Positions 30,371-37,992 of a stretch of DNA of 64,000 bases are shown in pieces. Positions within the stretch are counted from its first letter, which is position 1; every line of letters starts with the position of its first letter. The stretch lies in the NCBI RefSeq assembly GCF_900105625.1, contig NZ_FNSD01000001.1:2914001-2978000 (forward strand). The letters run 5' to 3'. The notes below the pieces were generated by a model. The model saw nothing but the letters and a program-made list of their open reading frames with translations. It was not told the DNA's origin and ran no database searches. The translations under genes and the position numbers were made by a program. Source of the stretch: Terriglobus roseus. GTDB lineage: Bacteria > Acidobacteriota > Terriglobia > Terriglobales > Acidobacteriaceae.

Positions 30371-31492
30371 GTGGCCCAACTCGAAACACCTCCCGGCGAG
30401 GACAGCTCACAGGAAACAGCACGGCCCAACGACACGCCCAGCGCGGTGTCCGGCGGCCGCAGGTTTCGTAGTGGCCGTTACGAAGAGCTTCACCAGCACG
30501 AACTGGTGATGCTGCTGGACGAAGTGGACGCGGAACGATCCCGCGCGCGCTTTCGCGAGTCTGTCTATATCTCGGTTATCGTCTGGCTGATCCTTGGCTG
30601 GGTCATCGTCTATGGTCCGCGCTACCTCTGGCACCCGCCGGTTATCGTGCAGGCACCGCCGGACCGCCGCAGCGCAATGACCGACCTGGACACGCCGCCG
30701 GACCTGAAGAAGTTCACAAAGCCGACGCGGCCGACGCCCAACATCAGCGAGAAGTCCACCAGTTCACAGAGTCCCAAGCCCAGCCCGCAGGCTCCGGAGC
30801 CGCGCGCCGGCAATCCAGCGCCTCCCGCGCCGAAGCCCACGCCTCAGCCGGCACAGCCGCGGCAACAGACGCCACAACCTCAGCAGCCACAGCCTCAACC
30901 CCAACAGCAACAACAGCCCCAACAGCAGCCGCGCAATACACCGCCGACGCCTCAGCCCAGCCGGACTGCACCGCCGCTCGCTGACGCGCCTTCCGCTTCT
31001 CCGACCGCCAACAGAAACATCTTTGGCGGTCAGAAGAGTGCGGGTGAGTCCATCGCCGATGCGGCACGCGGCGCGCGTAGCGGTGAGGGTGGTGACTACG
31101 GCTCAACCGGTCGTGGCCAGCAGGGCGGTACAAAGCAGGGCGTACAGGTCCTGTCGGACATGCAGGGAGTCGATTTCAGCAAGTACCTCGCACGGCTGCT
31201 GAGCGATGTGCGGCGCAACTGGCTGCCACTGATCCCGGAAGAGTGCCGGCCCCCGTTGAACAAGCAGGGCATCACCGGCGTGAGGTTCACCATTCTTCCA
31301 GACGGCCACATCGCTCCGAACTCGATGAAGCTCGACTACTCTACGCATGACGTCGCCATCGACCGCGCCGCCTGGGGCTCCATCACCGGCCTCGGTCAGG
31401 CGCAGCCGCTGCCGAAAGAGTTCCACGGCCCCAACCTCGAACTCCGCATCGAATTCCGCATCAACAAAGACGGCCAGGGCGACGCGCAGTAG
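30371..31492 (+). CDS. TonB/TolA-like envelope-spanning protein
   Basis: 373 residues from a GTG. A cytoplasmic N-terminus of about 64 residues precedes one membrane helix (about 65-85, SVIVWLILGWVIVYG). A long Pro/Gln-rich stretch follows (roughly 125-210, with runs such as QPQPQPQQQQQPQQQP) that could span the periplasm. The last hundred residues form a compact domain (SKYLARLLSDVRRNWLPLIP ... TILPDGHI) resembling the TonB/TolA C-terminal fold. No exbB, exbD or tolQ/R genes are nearby, so its energy partner must be elsewhere. Confidence 0.75.
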   Translation: MAQLETPPGEDSSQETARPNDTPSAVSGGRRFRSGRYEELHQHELVMLLDEVDAERSRARFRESVYISVIVWLILGWVIVYGPRYLWHPPVIVQAPPDRRSAMTDLDTPPDLKKFTKPTRPTPNISEKSTSSQSPKPSPQAPEPRAGNPAPPAPKPTPQPAQPRQQTPQPQQPQPQPQQQQQPQQQPRNTPPTPQPSRTAPPLADAPSASPTANRNIFGGQKSAGESIADAARGARSGEGGDYGSTGRGQQGGTKQGVQVLSDMQGVDFSKYLARLLSDVRRNWLPLIPEECRPPLNKQGITGVRFTILPDGHIAPNSMKLDYSTHDVAIDRAAWGSITGLGQAQPLPKEFHGPNLELRIEFRINKDGQGDAQ

Positions 31493-31536
31493 CCTTTCTT
31501 CGATCGCAATGCCCCCACGATCCTCCACGATTCGGG

Positions 31537-31570
31537 GCCCATGCTTGCGCAGCAAGGGTGGGGTACCGCG
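31537..31570. repeat. 34-bp dispersed repeat, copy 2
   Basis: GGCCCATGCTTGCGCAGCAA followed by GGGTGGGGTACCGC; 30 of 34 bases agree with the inverse of 26729-26762. Located between the TonB-like gene and the small membrane protein gene. Confidence 0.7.
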
Positions 31571-31712
31571 CGTAAGCGACCTTTTCCAGTTAAGTTCTCC
31601 GATTCGCGCTGCCAGCGAATACTCCATCATTTCGCCATAGGCCCACGAAAGAATGGGACCCCGGTGGAGTGCCGCTCCGTGGCGATCCCTTCCGGGCGAT
31701 ATCCTGCACATC

Positions 31713-31877
31713 ATGCCTCGCCGCAACATCCCGCACGAACATCAGGACGCGCTCGCCACGCAGCAGCGGCAGCAGGTCGGCGCGGCGCTTTGGCTGGGCG
31801 CGGGTGTTATCGCGGTGATCGTCTATCGTGCTGCGATTCACGGCATGTTTTTGCAGGGGTGGTGGCGGATTTGGTAA
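31713..31877 (+). CDS. small single-helix membrane protein overlapping miaA
   Basis: 54 residues: a polar N-terminus (PRRNIPHEHQDALATQQRQQ) and one transmembrane helix (ALWLGAGVIAVIVYRAAI), ending in WWRIW. Its last codons overlap the start of miaA, so the two may be translated together. Function unknown. A reading from 31653 would add 20 unlikely residues. Confidence 0.6.
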   Translation: MPRRNIPHEHQDALATQQRQQVGAALWLGAGVIAVIVYRAAIHGMFLQGWWRIW

Positions 31878-32800
31878 CGGTAGAACCCCTGCTCGTAGTC
31901 CTTGTTGGTCCCACCGGCAGCGGCAAGACCGCTCTCTCGCTTGCGCTTGCAGAGCGCCTTGGGGGTGAGGTCGTCTCGTGCGATTCCGTCGCCGTCTATC
32001 GCGAGATGGAGTTGGGCACCGCCAAGCCCTCGCGAGAGGAGCGCACACGCGTGCCGCACCACTTGATTGATGTCGCTTGGCCCAGCGAAGAGTACACCGC
32101 GGGCGACTACGGTCGCGCCGCACGCGAGGCAGTCGCCGGCATCGCGGTGCGAGGACATGTGCCCATCGTTGCGGGAGGAACCGGTCTTTACCTGAGAGCG
32201 TTGCTCGATGGATTAAGCCCGGTACCGCAGCGTGACGAGGCCCTGCGCGACCGCCTGCGAGCAGCTGCGGACCGGCGAGGCCCCGCGTTGTTGCATCGCG
32301 TGCTGCGGCGGCTTGATCCCGCGAATGCAGCGAAGATTCATGCAAACGACCTGCCGAAACTGATCCGAGCGATCGAGGTTTCAGTGATGGAAGGACGTCC
32401 GATGAGCGAAGCATGGAGCGATCGCCGGCCGCAGCCGCTCACTGGCTTCCGCGTAGTGCAACTGGGGCTGATGCCCGATCGAGCGGCGCTCTACGAACGC
32501 ATCAACGCACGCTGCGCCGCGATGTATGCGGATGGCCTCGTCCAGGAGACGCGTGCACTGGTTGCGAAGTATGGTTCCACACGAGCGTTGGGAGCTCTCG
32601 GCTACGCGGAGGCGCAAGCGGTTCTTCGCGGTGAGATGACCGAGCCAGAAGCGGTCGAGCGCGCCCAGATCGGCCATCGCAACTACAGCAAGCGGCAGGG
32701 CACATGGTTTCGGCGGGACCCGCGTATCCAATGGATTGAAGGCTTCGGCGGCGAAGTGTTAGAAGAAGCTCTGCACATGATCGAAGCAACAAACGGTTGA
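31862..32800 (+). CDS. miaA: tRNA dimethylallyltransferase
   Basis: 312 residues from GTG 31862, close to the E. coli length of 316. It adds a dimethylallyl group to A37 of tRNAs that read UNN codons. The P-loop GPTGSGKT is at residues 16-23, followed by SCDSVAVYREMELGTAKPS, PHHLIDVAWPSEEYTAGDYG, VAGGTGLYLRALLDGL and the C-terminal ALGYAEAQAVLRG and RNYSKRQGTWFR. GTG 31859 and TTG 31871 are alternative starts. It overlaps the small membrane protein gene by 16 bases. No hfq or mutL neighbours. Confidence 0.93.
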   Translation: MADLVTVEPLLVVLVGPTGSGKTALSLALAERLGGEVVSCDSVAVYREMELGTAKPSREERTRVPHHLIDVAWPSEEYTAGDYGRAAREAVAGIAVRGHVPIVAGGTGLYLRALLDGLSPVPQRDEALRDRLRAAADRRGPALLHRVLRRLDPANAAKIHANDLPKLIRAIEVSVMEGRPMSEAWSDRRPQPLTGFRVVQLGLMPDRAALYERINARCAAMYADGLVQETRALVAKYGSTRALGALGYAEAQAVLRGEMTEPEAVERAQIGHRNYSKRQGTWFRRDPRIQWIEGFGGEVLEEALHMIEATNG

Positions 32801-32846
32801 ACCCTGTCTCCGCTGCGGGACATTGGCACCCGTTTCGACGGCTGCG

Positions 32847-33410
32847 CTAGAAGTGGTAAGCCGCGCCGATGGTCACCATCTGCGGCGTAAGTCCATGCGG
32901 CGGAAAGCCAAACCACTTCTGATACTCATACTCGGCGCGGACATTCACATGCTTATGCACATGGATATCGACCCCTCCGCCGGCCACACCCATGTTGTAG
33001 GCCAGGTTGGCGATGTTGGCGGGGAAGTTGAAGACGCCGCGCCCGTACATGACTCGCACGTACGGGTTCAGTCCATGCCCCAGATGCCACACGTAACGCG
33101 GACCCATCTCGTAGCTGCGTTCGTACAGGTCGCTGCCGGTATGGGAGCTAAGCTGGTGGAAGTCGAATTCAACGCCTAGATGTGTGCGGAAGTCGTACGT
33201 GCCGTAGAGCGTGAAGCCCTTGATGCCCGGGCCGTAATCCGGAGCTGCGAGGGCGAAGCCTCCGCCGAGTTGCAGGTCGGCCGTGCGGCTGGCCGTCGGT
33301 GCGGATGCCTGCGCCTTCATGCGCGGCGCGATTGATATCGCAACCAGCAGCGCGGCAATGAGAACGCAGCGCCTGCAGGACTGCGAGGAAGTTGGGTCTC
33401 GAGTTTCCAT
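32847..33410 (-). CDS. outer-membrane beta-barrel protein (OmpA-like porin fold)
   Basis: 187 residues from ATG 33410. A signal peptide (CVLIAALLVAISIAPRMKAQ) is followed by alternating amphipathic strands (DLQLGGGFALAAPDYGPGI, FTLYGTYDFRTHLGVEFDF, HVNVRAEYEYQKW). The C-terminus VTIGAAYHF ends in Phe, the outer-membrane insertion signature. Likely an 8-stranded barrel of unknown role. Confidence 0.82.
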   Translation of the reverse strand: METRDPTSSQSCRRCVLIAALLVAISIAPRMKAQASAPTASRTADLQLGGGFALAAPDYGPGIKGFTLYGTYDFRTHLGVEFDFHQLSSHTGSDLYERSYEMGPRYVWHLGHGLNPYVRVMYGRGVFNFPANIANLAYNMGVAGGGVDIHVHKHVNVRAEYEYQKWFGFPPHGLTPQMVTIGAAYHF

Positions 33411-33558
33411 CACGCTCCATGGGACGATTTCCCCCGTCTCTCCGCGTACGCGAATGAGCGATGCCAAAAAGGTTTACATTGGCGGTTTTCTTCGCGACTC
33501 CGCCCACCGCCGTTCGGAAAGACGCGCCCCGCCGCAGGGGTGGCGCATCTGAAGGTCC

Positions 33559-34596
33559 ATGGAATTTCGACAGCTTGGAAAAAGTGGTTTGCAGGTGCCG
33601 GTGCTCTGCTTCGGTACGGGGACGTTTGGTGGATCAACAGACTTCTTCAAGGCTTGGGGCTCGACCGACGTGGCCGAGGCGCGTGGCCTGATCGACATAT
33701 GCATGGACGCCGGTGTCAACTTCTTCGACACGGCGGACGTGTATTCGAACGGTCACTCGGAGGAGATTCTTGGCGCGGCCATCGCTCACCTGCCCCGCGA
33801 GTCGGTACTGATCTCAACGAAAGCGACCTTCCCATTCGGTGATGGACCGAACAACATGGGATCCTCGCGCTTCCATCTCACGAGCCAGATCAATGGAAGT
33901 TTGAAACGTCTCAACGTCGACTACATCGACGTCTTCCACATGCACGGTTTCGACGCGCTGACACCGATGGAAGAGACCCTGAGCACGCTGAACGACTTCG
34001 TTCGCGAAGGCAAGATTCGCTACATTGCCTGCTCCAACTTCAGCGGTTGGCATCTGCAGCGTTCGCTCGATATCAGCGCGCAGTATGGCTGGGCGCGTTA
34101 CGCCGCCCACCAGGTCTATTACTCGCTGATCGGCCGGGACTACGAGCACGAACTGATGCCGCTTGGGGTAGAGGAGGGCGTCGGCGCGCTCGTCTGGAGC
34201 CCGCTTGGCTGGGGTCGACTAACGGGCAAAATCCGCCGCGGACAGCCGCCAGCCGAAGGCAGCCGGGCGAAGGAGGGTACCGCGGGCGGTCCCGTGGTCG
34301 ACGACGAGTATCTTTACACCGTAGTGGAAGCACTCGACGCGGTCGCAGCAGAGACCGGCAAGTCTGTCCCTCAGGTGGCACTGAACTGGCTGCTGCGTAA
34401 GCCAACGGTCAGCAGCCTGATCGTCGGCGCACGCAATGCCGATCAGCTGAGAGCGAATCTCGCTGCTACCACCTTCACCCTGTCAACAGATCAGGTTGCG
34501 AAACTGGATCAAGCCAGCCAGCGGCCGCTCCCATACCCCTACTGGCATCAGCGCCAGTTCGCCGTGCGCAACCCCGCGCCGCCCAGCTACCGCTAG
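33559..34596 (+). CDS. aldo/keto reductase
   Basis: 345 residues, TIM-barrel NADPH-dependent oxidoreductase. The catalytic tetrad is visible: Asp57 (FFDTADVYS), Tyr62, Lys88 (LISTKATF) and His129 (YIDVFHMHGFD). The C-terminal cofactor segment is SSLIVGARNADQLRANL. The extended loop after residue 90 is typical of the AKR11/AKR12-like open-barrel group. Physiological substrate unknown. Confidence 0.93.
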   Translation: MEFRQLGKSGLQVPVLCFGTGTFGGSTDFFKAWGSTDVAEARGLIDICMDAGVNFFDTADVYSNGHSEEILGAAIAHLPRESVLISTKATFPFGDGPNNMGSSRFHLTSQINGSLKRLNVDYIDVFHMHGFDALTPMEETLSTLNDFVREGKIRYIACSNFSGWHLQRSLDISAQYGWARYAAHQVYYSLIGRDYEHELMPLGVEEGVGALVWSPLGWGRLTGKIRRGQPPAEGSRAKEGTAGGPVVDDEYLYTVVEALDAVAAETGKSVPQVALNWLLRKPTVSSLIVGARNADQLRANLAATTFTLSTDQVAKLDQASQRPLPYPYWHQRQFAVRNPAPPSYR

Positions 34597-34804
34597 CAAA
34601 GCGAAGGAGTTATAGCCTTGTGCCGTTTTGGGGAGCATCGATGCGCTTACCCGGGCGGCACAGGCTACGACTTTGGTATCACGCATAATCCTTGTGATTT
34701 AATTGCAGTTGCGCGAAACGACGCATCCAACCATCCATTGGTCACAATTGTTCCTCTGCACGGCTATATCCACTGCCTGGACCAATCCAATTCGAGACCA
34801 CACA

Positions 34805-35035
34805 TTGAGTGAGCACCGTTGTACTGTCTGCGCGAGCGGCAGGATGTATCGAAGCGGAAGACGCGGCCTGTGGGAGACTTACATTCTTCCGTTGGCAGGC
34901 AAGTACCCCTGGCGTTGCGGATTCTGCCGTACCCGTGTCACTCTGGCCGACCGCGGACCTGAGCATCAGTATGTTCAGTCCAATCAGGCCCAGTCGTCTC
35001 GCCCTGTACCAAGGGAGAGCGAAGCAGAGATCTAG
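34805..35035 (+). CDS. small zinc-ribbon protein, acidobacterial type
   Basis: 76 residues from a TTG at 34805. It has a CxxC pair at the start (HRCTVCASGRMYRSGRRG) and a second pair after about 30 residues (KYPWRCGFCRTR). The linker LWETYILPLAG keeps the hydrophobic pattern of the acidobacterial ribbons CPxCGSxxVRRSxRRGxxE-RLL-YPFRC. The tail is polar and probably unfolded. There is no good ribosome-binding site, so start and expression are uncertain. It sits in an otherwise empty 577-bp gap before hslV. Confidence 0.55.
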   Translation: MSEHRCTVCASGRMYRSGRRGLWETYILPLAGKYPWRCGFCRTRVTLADRGPEHQYVQSNQAQSSRPVPRESEAEI

Positions 35036-35173
35036 CCGCATCGCCTTTGAGCCTCGCTCGTGACCCTTTCCGCGCTTCCGCATCAGGGTCTGCACGGCGG
35101 CTGCGACGTCCTCCGGAAAGCGAAGAAATCCAGCATTCATGCGGGTTTCGTGCCGGCGGGCGTATACTTGTGA

Positions 35174-35830
35174 GTGATGCAATCTTCTTCCGGCGGCCGC
35201 TCCGGCGCGCCCACGCGCAACACTCCTATGCCGATTTCCTCTTCTAACCCGAACCCTGCTGCGCACCCGTACGACCAGGCAGACGGCCGCCGCATCCGCT
35301 CGACAACGGTCTTGTGCGTGCGTCGCAACGGCTCCGTCGTCATGGCTGCGGATGGCCAGGTAACCCTCGGATCTGCTGTGATGAAATCCAGCGCGAAGAA
35401 GCTGCGCCGCCTGTACCAGGACAAGGTGCTGGCCGGTTTCGCGGGATCGACGGCTGACGCGTTCTCACTCTTCTCGCGTTTCGAGAGCAAGCTGGAGCAG
35501 TTCGCCGGCAACCTGCCGCGCGCCGCGGTTGAGCTCGCCAAGGATTGGCGCACCGACAAGCTGTTGCGCCAGTTGGAGGCTCTGCTGCTGATCGCGGACA
35601 AGGACCACATGTATCTCCTCGGCGGCAATGGCGATGTCATTGAGCCGGACCAGATTGAAGGTGGCGCGATCATGACCATCGGCAGCGGCGGCAGCTTTGC
35701 CCAGGCCGCGGCGCAGGCACTGCTTGAGAACACCGAGCTTTCTGCCCGCCAGATCGTCGAAAAGAGCATGAAGATCGCGGCTGAGATCTGTATCTACACA
35801 AACGAAAACATCACCGTGGAGGAACTCTAA
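35174..35830 (+). CDS. hslV: ATP-dependent protease peptidase subunit HslV with long propeptide
   Basis: Proteolytic subunit of the HslVU (ClpQY) two-component protease. The mature enzyme should begin at Thr43 ([10 protein letters not shown]), the N-terminal nucleophile; downstream are [44 protein letters not shown] and [19 protein letters not shown]. In E. coli only the initiator Met precedes this Thr. Here 42 residues, rich in Ser, Pro and Asn, come first; the alternative ATG at 35228 would still leave 25. Removal of this segment is needed for activity. It overlaps the hslU start by one base (TAATG). Confidence 0.94.
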   Translation: MMQSSSGGRSGAPTRNTPMPISSSNPNPAAHPYDQADGRRIRSTTVLCVRRNGSVVMAADGQVTLGSAVMKSSAKKLRRLYQDKVLAGFAGSTADAFSLFSRFESKLEQFAGNLPRAAVELAKDWRTDKLLRQLEALLLIADKDHMYLLGGNGDVIEPDQIEGGAIMTIGSGGSFAQAAAQALLENTELSARQIVEKSMKIAAEICIYTNENITVEEL

Positions 35831-37434
35831 TGGCGATCTACCTCCCCGGAGTTGCAGAAGACCAGGCCGTCAATCTGGAAGAGATGACCCCGCGCGAAAT
35901 CGTTGCGGAGCTCGACAAATACGTAGTTGGTCAGCATGCGGCGAAGCGTGCCGTGGCCATTGCCTTGCGCAATCGTCAGCGTCGGCAGAAGCTGCCGCCT
36001 GAGATTGCCGACGAGATCATGCCGAAGAACATCATCATGATCGGACCGACGGGCGTTGGTAAGACAGAGATTGCGCGACGGCTAGCCAAGCTAACGAACT
36101 CGCCGTTCCTGAAGGTGGAAGCCAGCAAGTTCACCGAGGTCGGCTATGTCGGCCGCGACGTGGAATCCATCGTGCGCGACCTGGTCGAAACATCGATCGA
36201 GATGGTGCGCGAAGAGAAGCTGGAGGAGATTGAAGACAAGGCCGAAATGGTCGCGGAAGAGCGCCTGCTCGACCTGTTGCTGCCGCCCGCGCCTCTGGAT
36301 ACATTGAAGGCCTCGCAGGAGCAGAAGCCGGAAGATCAGGCACAGGCTGCTGCCGCCGTACCGGTCGCCATCGACTTCGACGCCGCGGCTGCGAAGCCGG
36401 AAGAGCCGAAGTCGCTGGACAGCACGCGCGAGAAGCTGCGCACACAATTTCGTGAAGGCAAGCTGGACGACCGGATGGTCGACATCGATGCTCGGGATCG
36501 TAACCAGCCCGCGTTTGAGATCGTTGGCGTGGGCGGCAGTGAAGATGCCGATGTGAACCTGAAGGATCTGTTGCCGGGCCTCTTCGGATCGCGCTCGCGC
36601 AAGAAGAAGATGAAGGTCTCGGAAGCCTTTGAGTATCTCATCAGCGAAGAGGAGGGCCGCCTGATCGACATGGATCAGGTAACGCGCACGGCGATCGAGC
36701 GCGTTGAAGATAGCGGCATTGTCTTCCTGGATGAGATCGACAAGATCGCCGGCCGCGAGGGCGGCCATGGTCCCGACGTCAGCCGCGAAGGCGTGCAGCG
36801 CGATATCCTGCCGATCGTCGAGGGCACCACGGTCAACACGAAGTATGGCTTCGTCTCGACGGACCATATCCTCTTTATCGCGGCGGGTGCGTTTCACGTA
36901 TCGAAGCCGAGTGATCTTATCCCTGAACTGCAGGGCCGTTTTCCGATCCGCGTGGAACTTCAGTCGCTGACCGTTGAGGACTTCATCCGCATTCTTACCG
37001 AGCCGAAGTCGTCGCTGGTGAAGCAGTCCATCGCGCTGCTTGAGACCGAGGGTCTGCGCCTTGAGTTCAAGCCGGAAGCTCTTGAGGAAATGGCAAACTT
37101 TGCGTTCAGCGTGAATGAGACAACAGAGAACATCGGTGCGCGCCGCTTGCACACCATCATGGAGCGCGTGCTGGATGAGATCAGCTTCCAGGCGCCCGAC
37201 CTGATCAAGAATGCGAAGCCAGCAGAGAACGGTGTGGTCGCTCAGGTTGAGCCCAGTACGCTGCAGAAGCCCAAGGGCACACCGGAGACCGAGCCACCGC
37301 AGCATCCGCTGCCGGTGATTGAGCGGCAGGTGGAAGGCGGCGTGGAACGCGTCGTCGTAATCGATCCGGAGTACGTGCGCCAGCAGGTTGCGGCGATCGT
37401 GAAGAACCAGGACCTGAGCCGCTACATTCTCTAA
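35830..37434 (+). CDS. hslU: HslU ATPase subunit of the HslVU protease
   Basis: 534 residues against about 443 in E. coli. This AAA+ unfoldase feeds substrates to HslV. Walker A GPTGVGKT is at 72-79, the pore loop GYVG at 105-108, and Walker B lies in [17 protein letters not shown]; sensor and arginine-finger regions follow ([34 protein letters not shown]). The C-terminal DLSRYIL tail that docks into HslV is intact. The extra length lies in the I domain (after about residue 150, Ala/Gln/Pro-rich) and in a Pro-rich insert of about 50 residues ([17 protein letters not shown]) before the C-terminal strand and tail. Confidence 0.96.
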   Translation: MAIYLPGVAEDQAVNLEEMTPREIVAELDKYVVGQHAAKRAVAIALRNRQRRQKLPPEIADEIMPKNIIMIGPTGVGKTEIARRLAKLTNSPFLKVEASKFTEVGYVGRDVESIVRDLVETSIEMVREEKLEEIEDKAEMVAEERLLDLLLPPAPLDTLKASQEQKPEDQAQAAAAVPVAIDFDAAAAKPEEPKSLDSTREKLRTQFREGKLDDRMVDIDARDRNQPAFEIVGVGGSEDADVNLKDLLPGLFGSRSRKKKMKVSEAFEYLISEEEGRLIDMDQVTRTAIERVEDSGIVFLDEIDKIAGREGGHGPDVSREGVQRDILPIVEGTTVNTKYGFVSTDHILFIAAGAFHVSKPSDLIPELQGRFPIRVELQSLTVEDFIRILTEPKSSLVKQSIALLETEGLRLEFKPEALEEMANFAFSVNETTENIGARRLHTIMERVLDEISFQAPDLIKNAKPAENGVVAQVEPSTLQKPKGTPETEPPQHPLPVIERQVEGGVERVVVIDPEYVRQQVAAIVKNQDLSRYIL

Positions 37435-37469
37435 CGGACACTTCCAGCAGACTCATTAATTCAAAGGCA

Positions 37470-37502
37470 GCGAGGGCGGATCGCAATGCGATACGCCCTC
37501 GC
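37470..37502 (+). terminator. Rho-independent terminator after hslVU
   Basis: Outer 9-bp stem GCGAGGGCG/CGCCCTCGC (37470-37478 and 37494-37502) with an inner ATCGC-AAT-GCGAT stem, followed by ATCTTTTGG. It is 36 bases after the hslU stop. Confidence 0.85.
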
Positions 37503-37700
37503 ATCTTTTGGCTCAGCCCCATTGCGAACGCAGTAGTTTTGGGAGTATTCTTCGCGGCAGCAAGGTGCCTCTCGCCTTGAAGCCTACCCTCTGGCGCGCG
37601 CCGTCTGCATCGTGTTTTGCTGCACCGGCCAACACCCTCTGGATCTGCTCCGGACGAGCATCTTCAAAACGTTGTAAAGGACACACGTTAGGGAGTTGCC

Positions 37701-37922
37701 ATGAGTCTCATCACGCGCAGTACCGGTATCCACAATCACCTGGCGCCTCGCAAAAAGCATCTGTCCTCCCACTTGGGCAGCCATGCCGTGCAGGGCGAAG
37801 GTGCCTCAACGAACCCCGCTGATATCCCCCAGCGCGAACGCCCGTTTGCTCCCCTGAAGTTTGACGAAAACAGCGAAGTCGCTTCAAAGCCTCCGGCTTA
37901 TAAATCCATCTTCCATCTGTAG
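37701..37922 (+). CDS. small hypothetical soluble protein
   Basis: 73 residues with AGGGAG nine bases before the ATG. Polar, His- and Pro-containing (STGIHNHLAPRKKHLSSHLG), no hydrophobic segment, no Cys. Family not recognised. The good ribosome-binding site and the hairpin just after its stop support a real gene. Confidence 0.6.
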   Translation: MSLITRSTGIHNHLAPRKKHLSSHLGSHAVQGEGASTNPADIPQRERPFAPLKFDENSEVASKPPAYKSIFHL

Positions 37923-37945
37923 ACTTTTCCCCCGGTCTGGTGAGA

Positions 37946-37969
37946 ACGGTCCTGCTTCGGCGGGACCGT
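37946..37969 (+). terminator. stem-loop with TTCG tetraloop
   Basis: ACGGTCCTGC-TTCG-GCGGGACCGT, a 10-bp stem with one G-T pair, 24 bases after the small gene's stop. The T-run (ATTTTTG) comes only about 14 bases later, so termination is probable rather than certain. Confidence 0.55.
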
Positions 37970-37992
37970 GCCGCGTCTGGGCAATTTTTGCG

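Noticed and set aside
35163-35168. TATACT just before hslV as a promoter -10
   Set aside because: No acceptable -35 at 16-18 bases, and it would place the transcript start on or after the first ATG.
34742-35266. Minus-strand 174-codon frame before hslV
   Set aside because: Overlaps the zinc-ribbon gene and the hslV start, Arg-rich and without motif.
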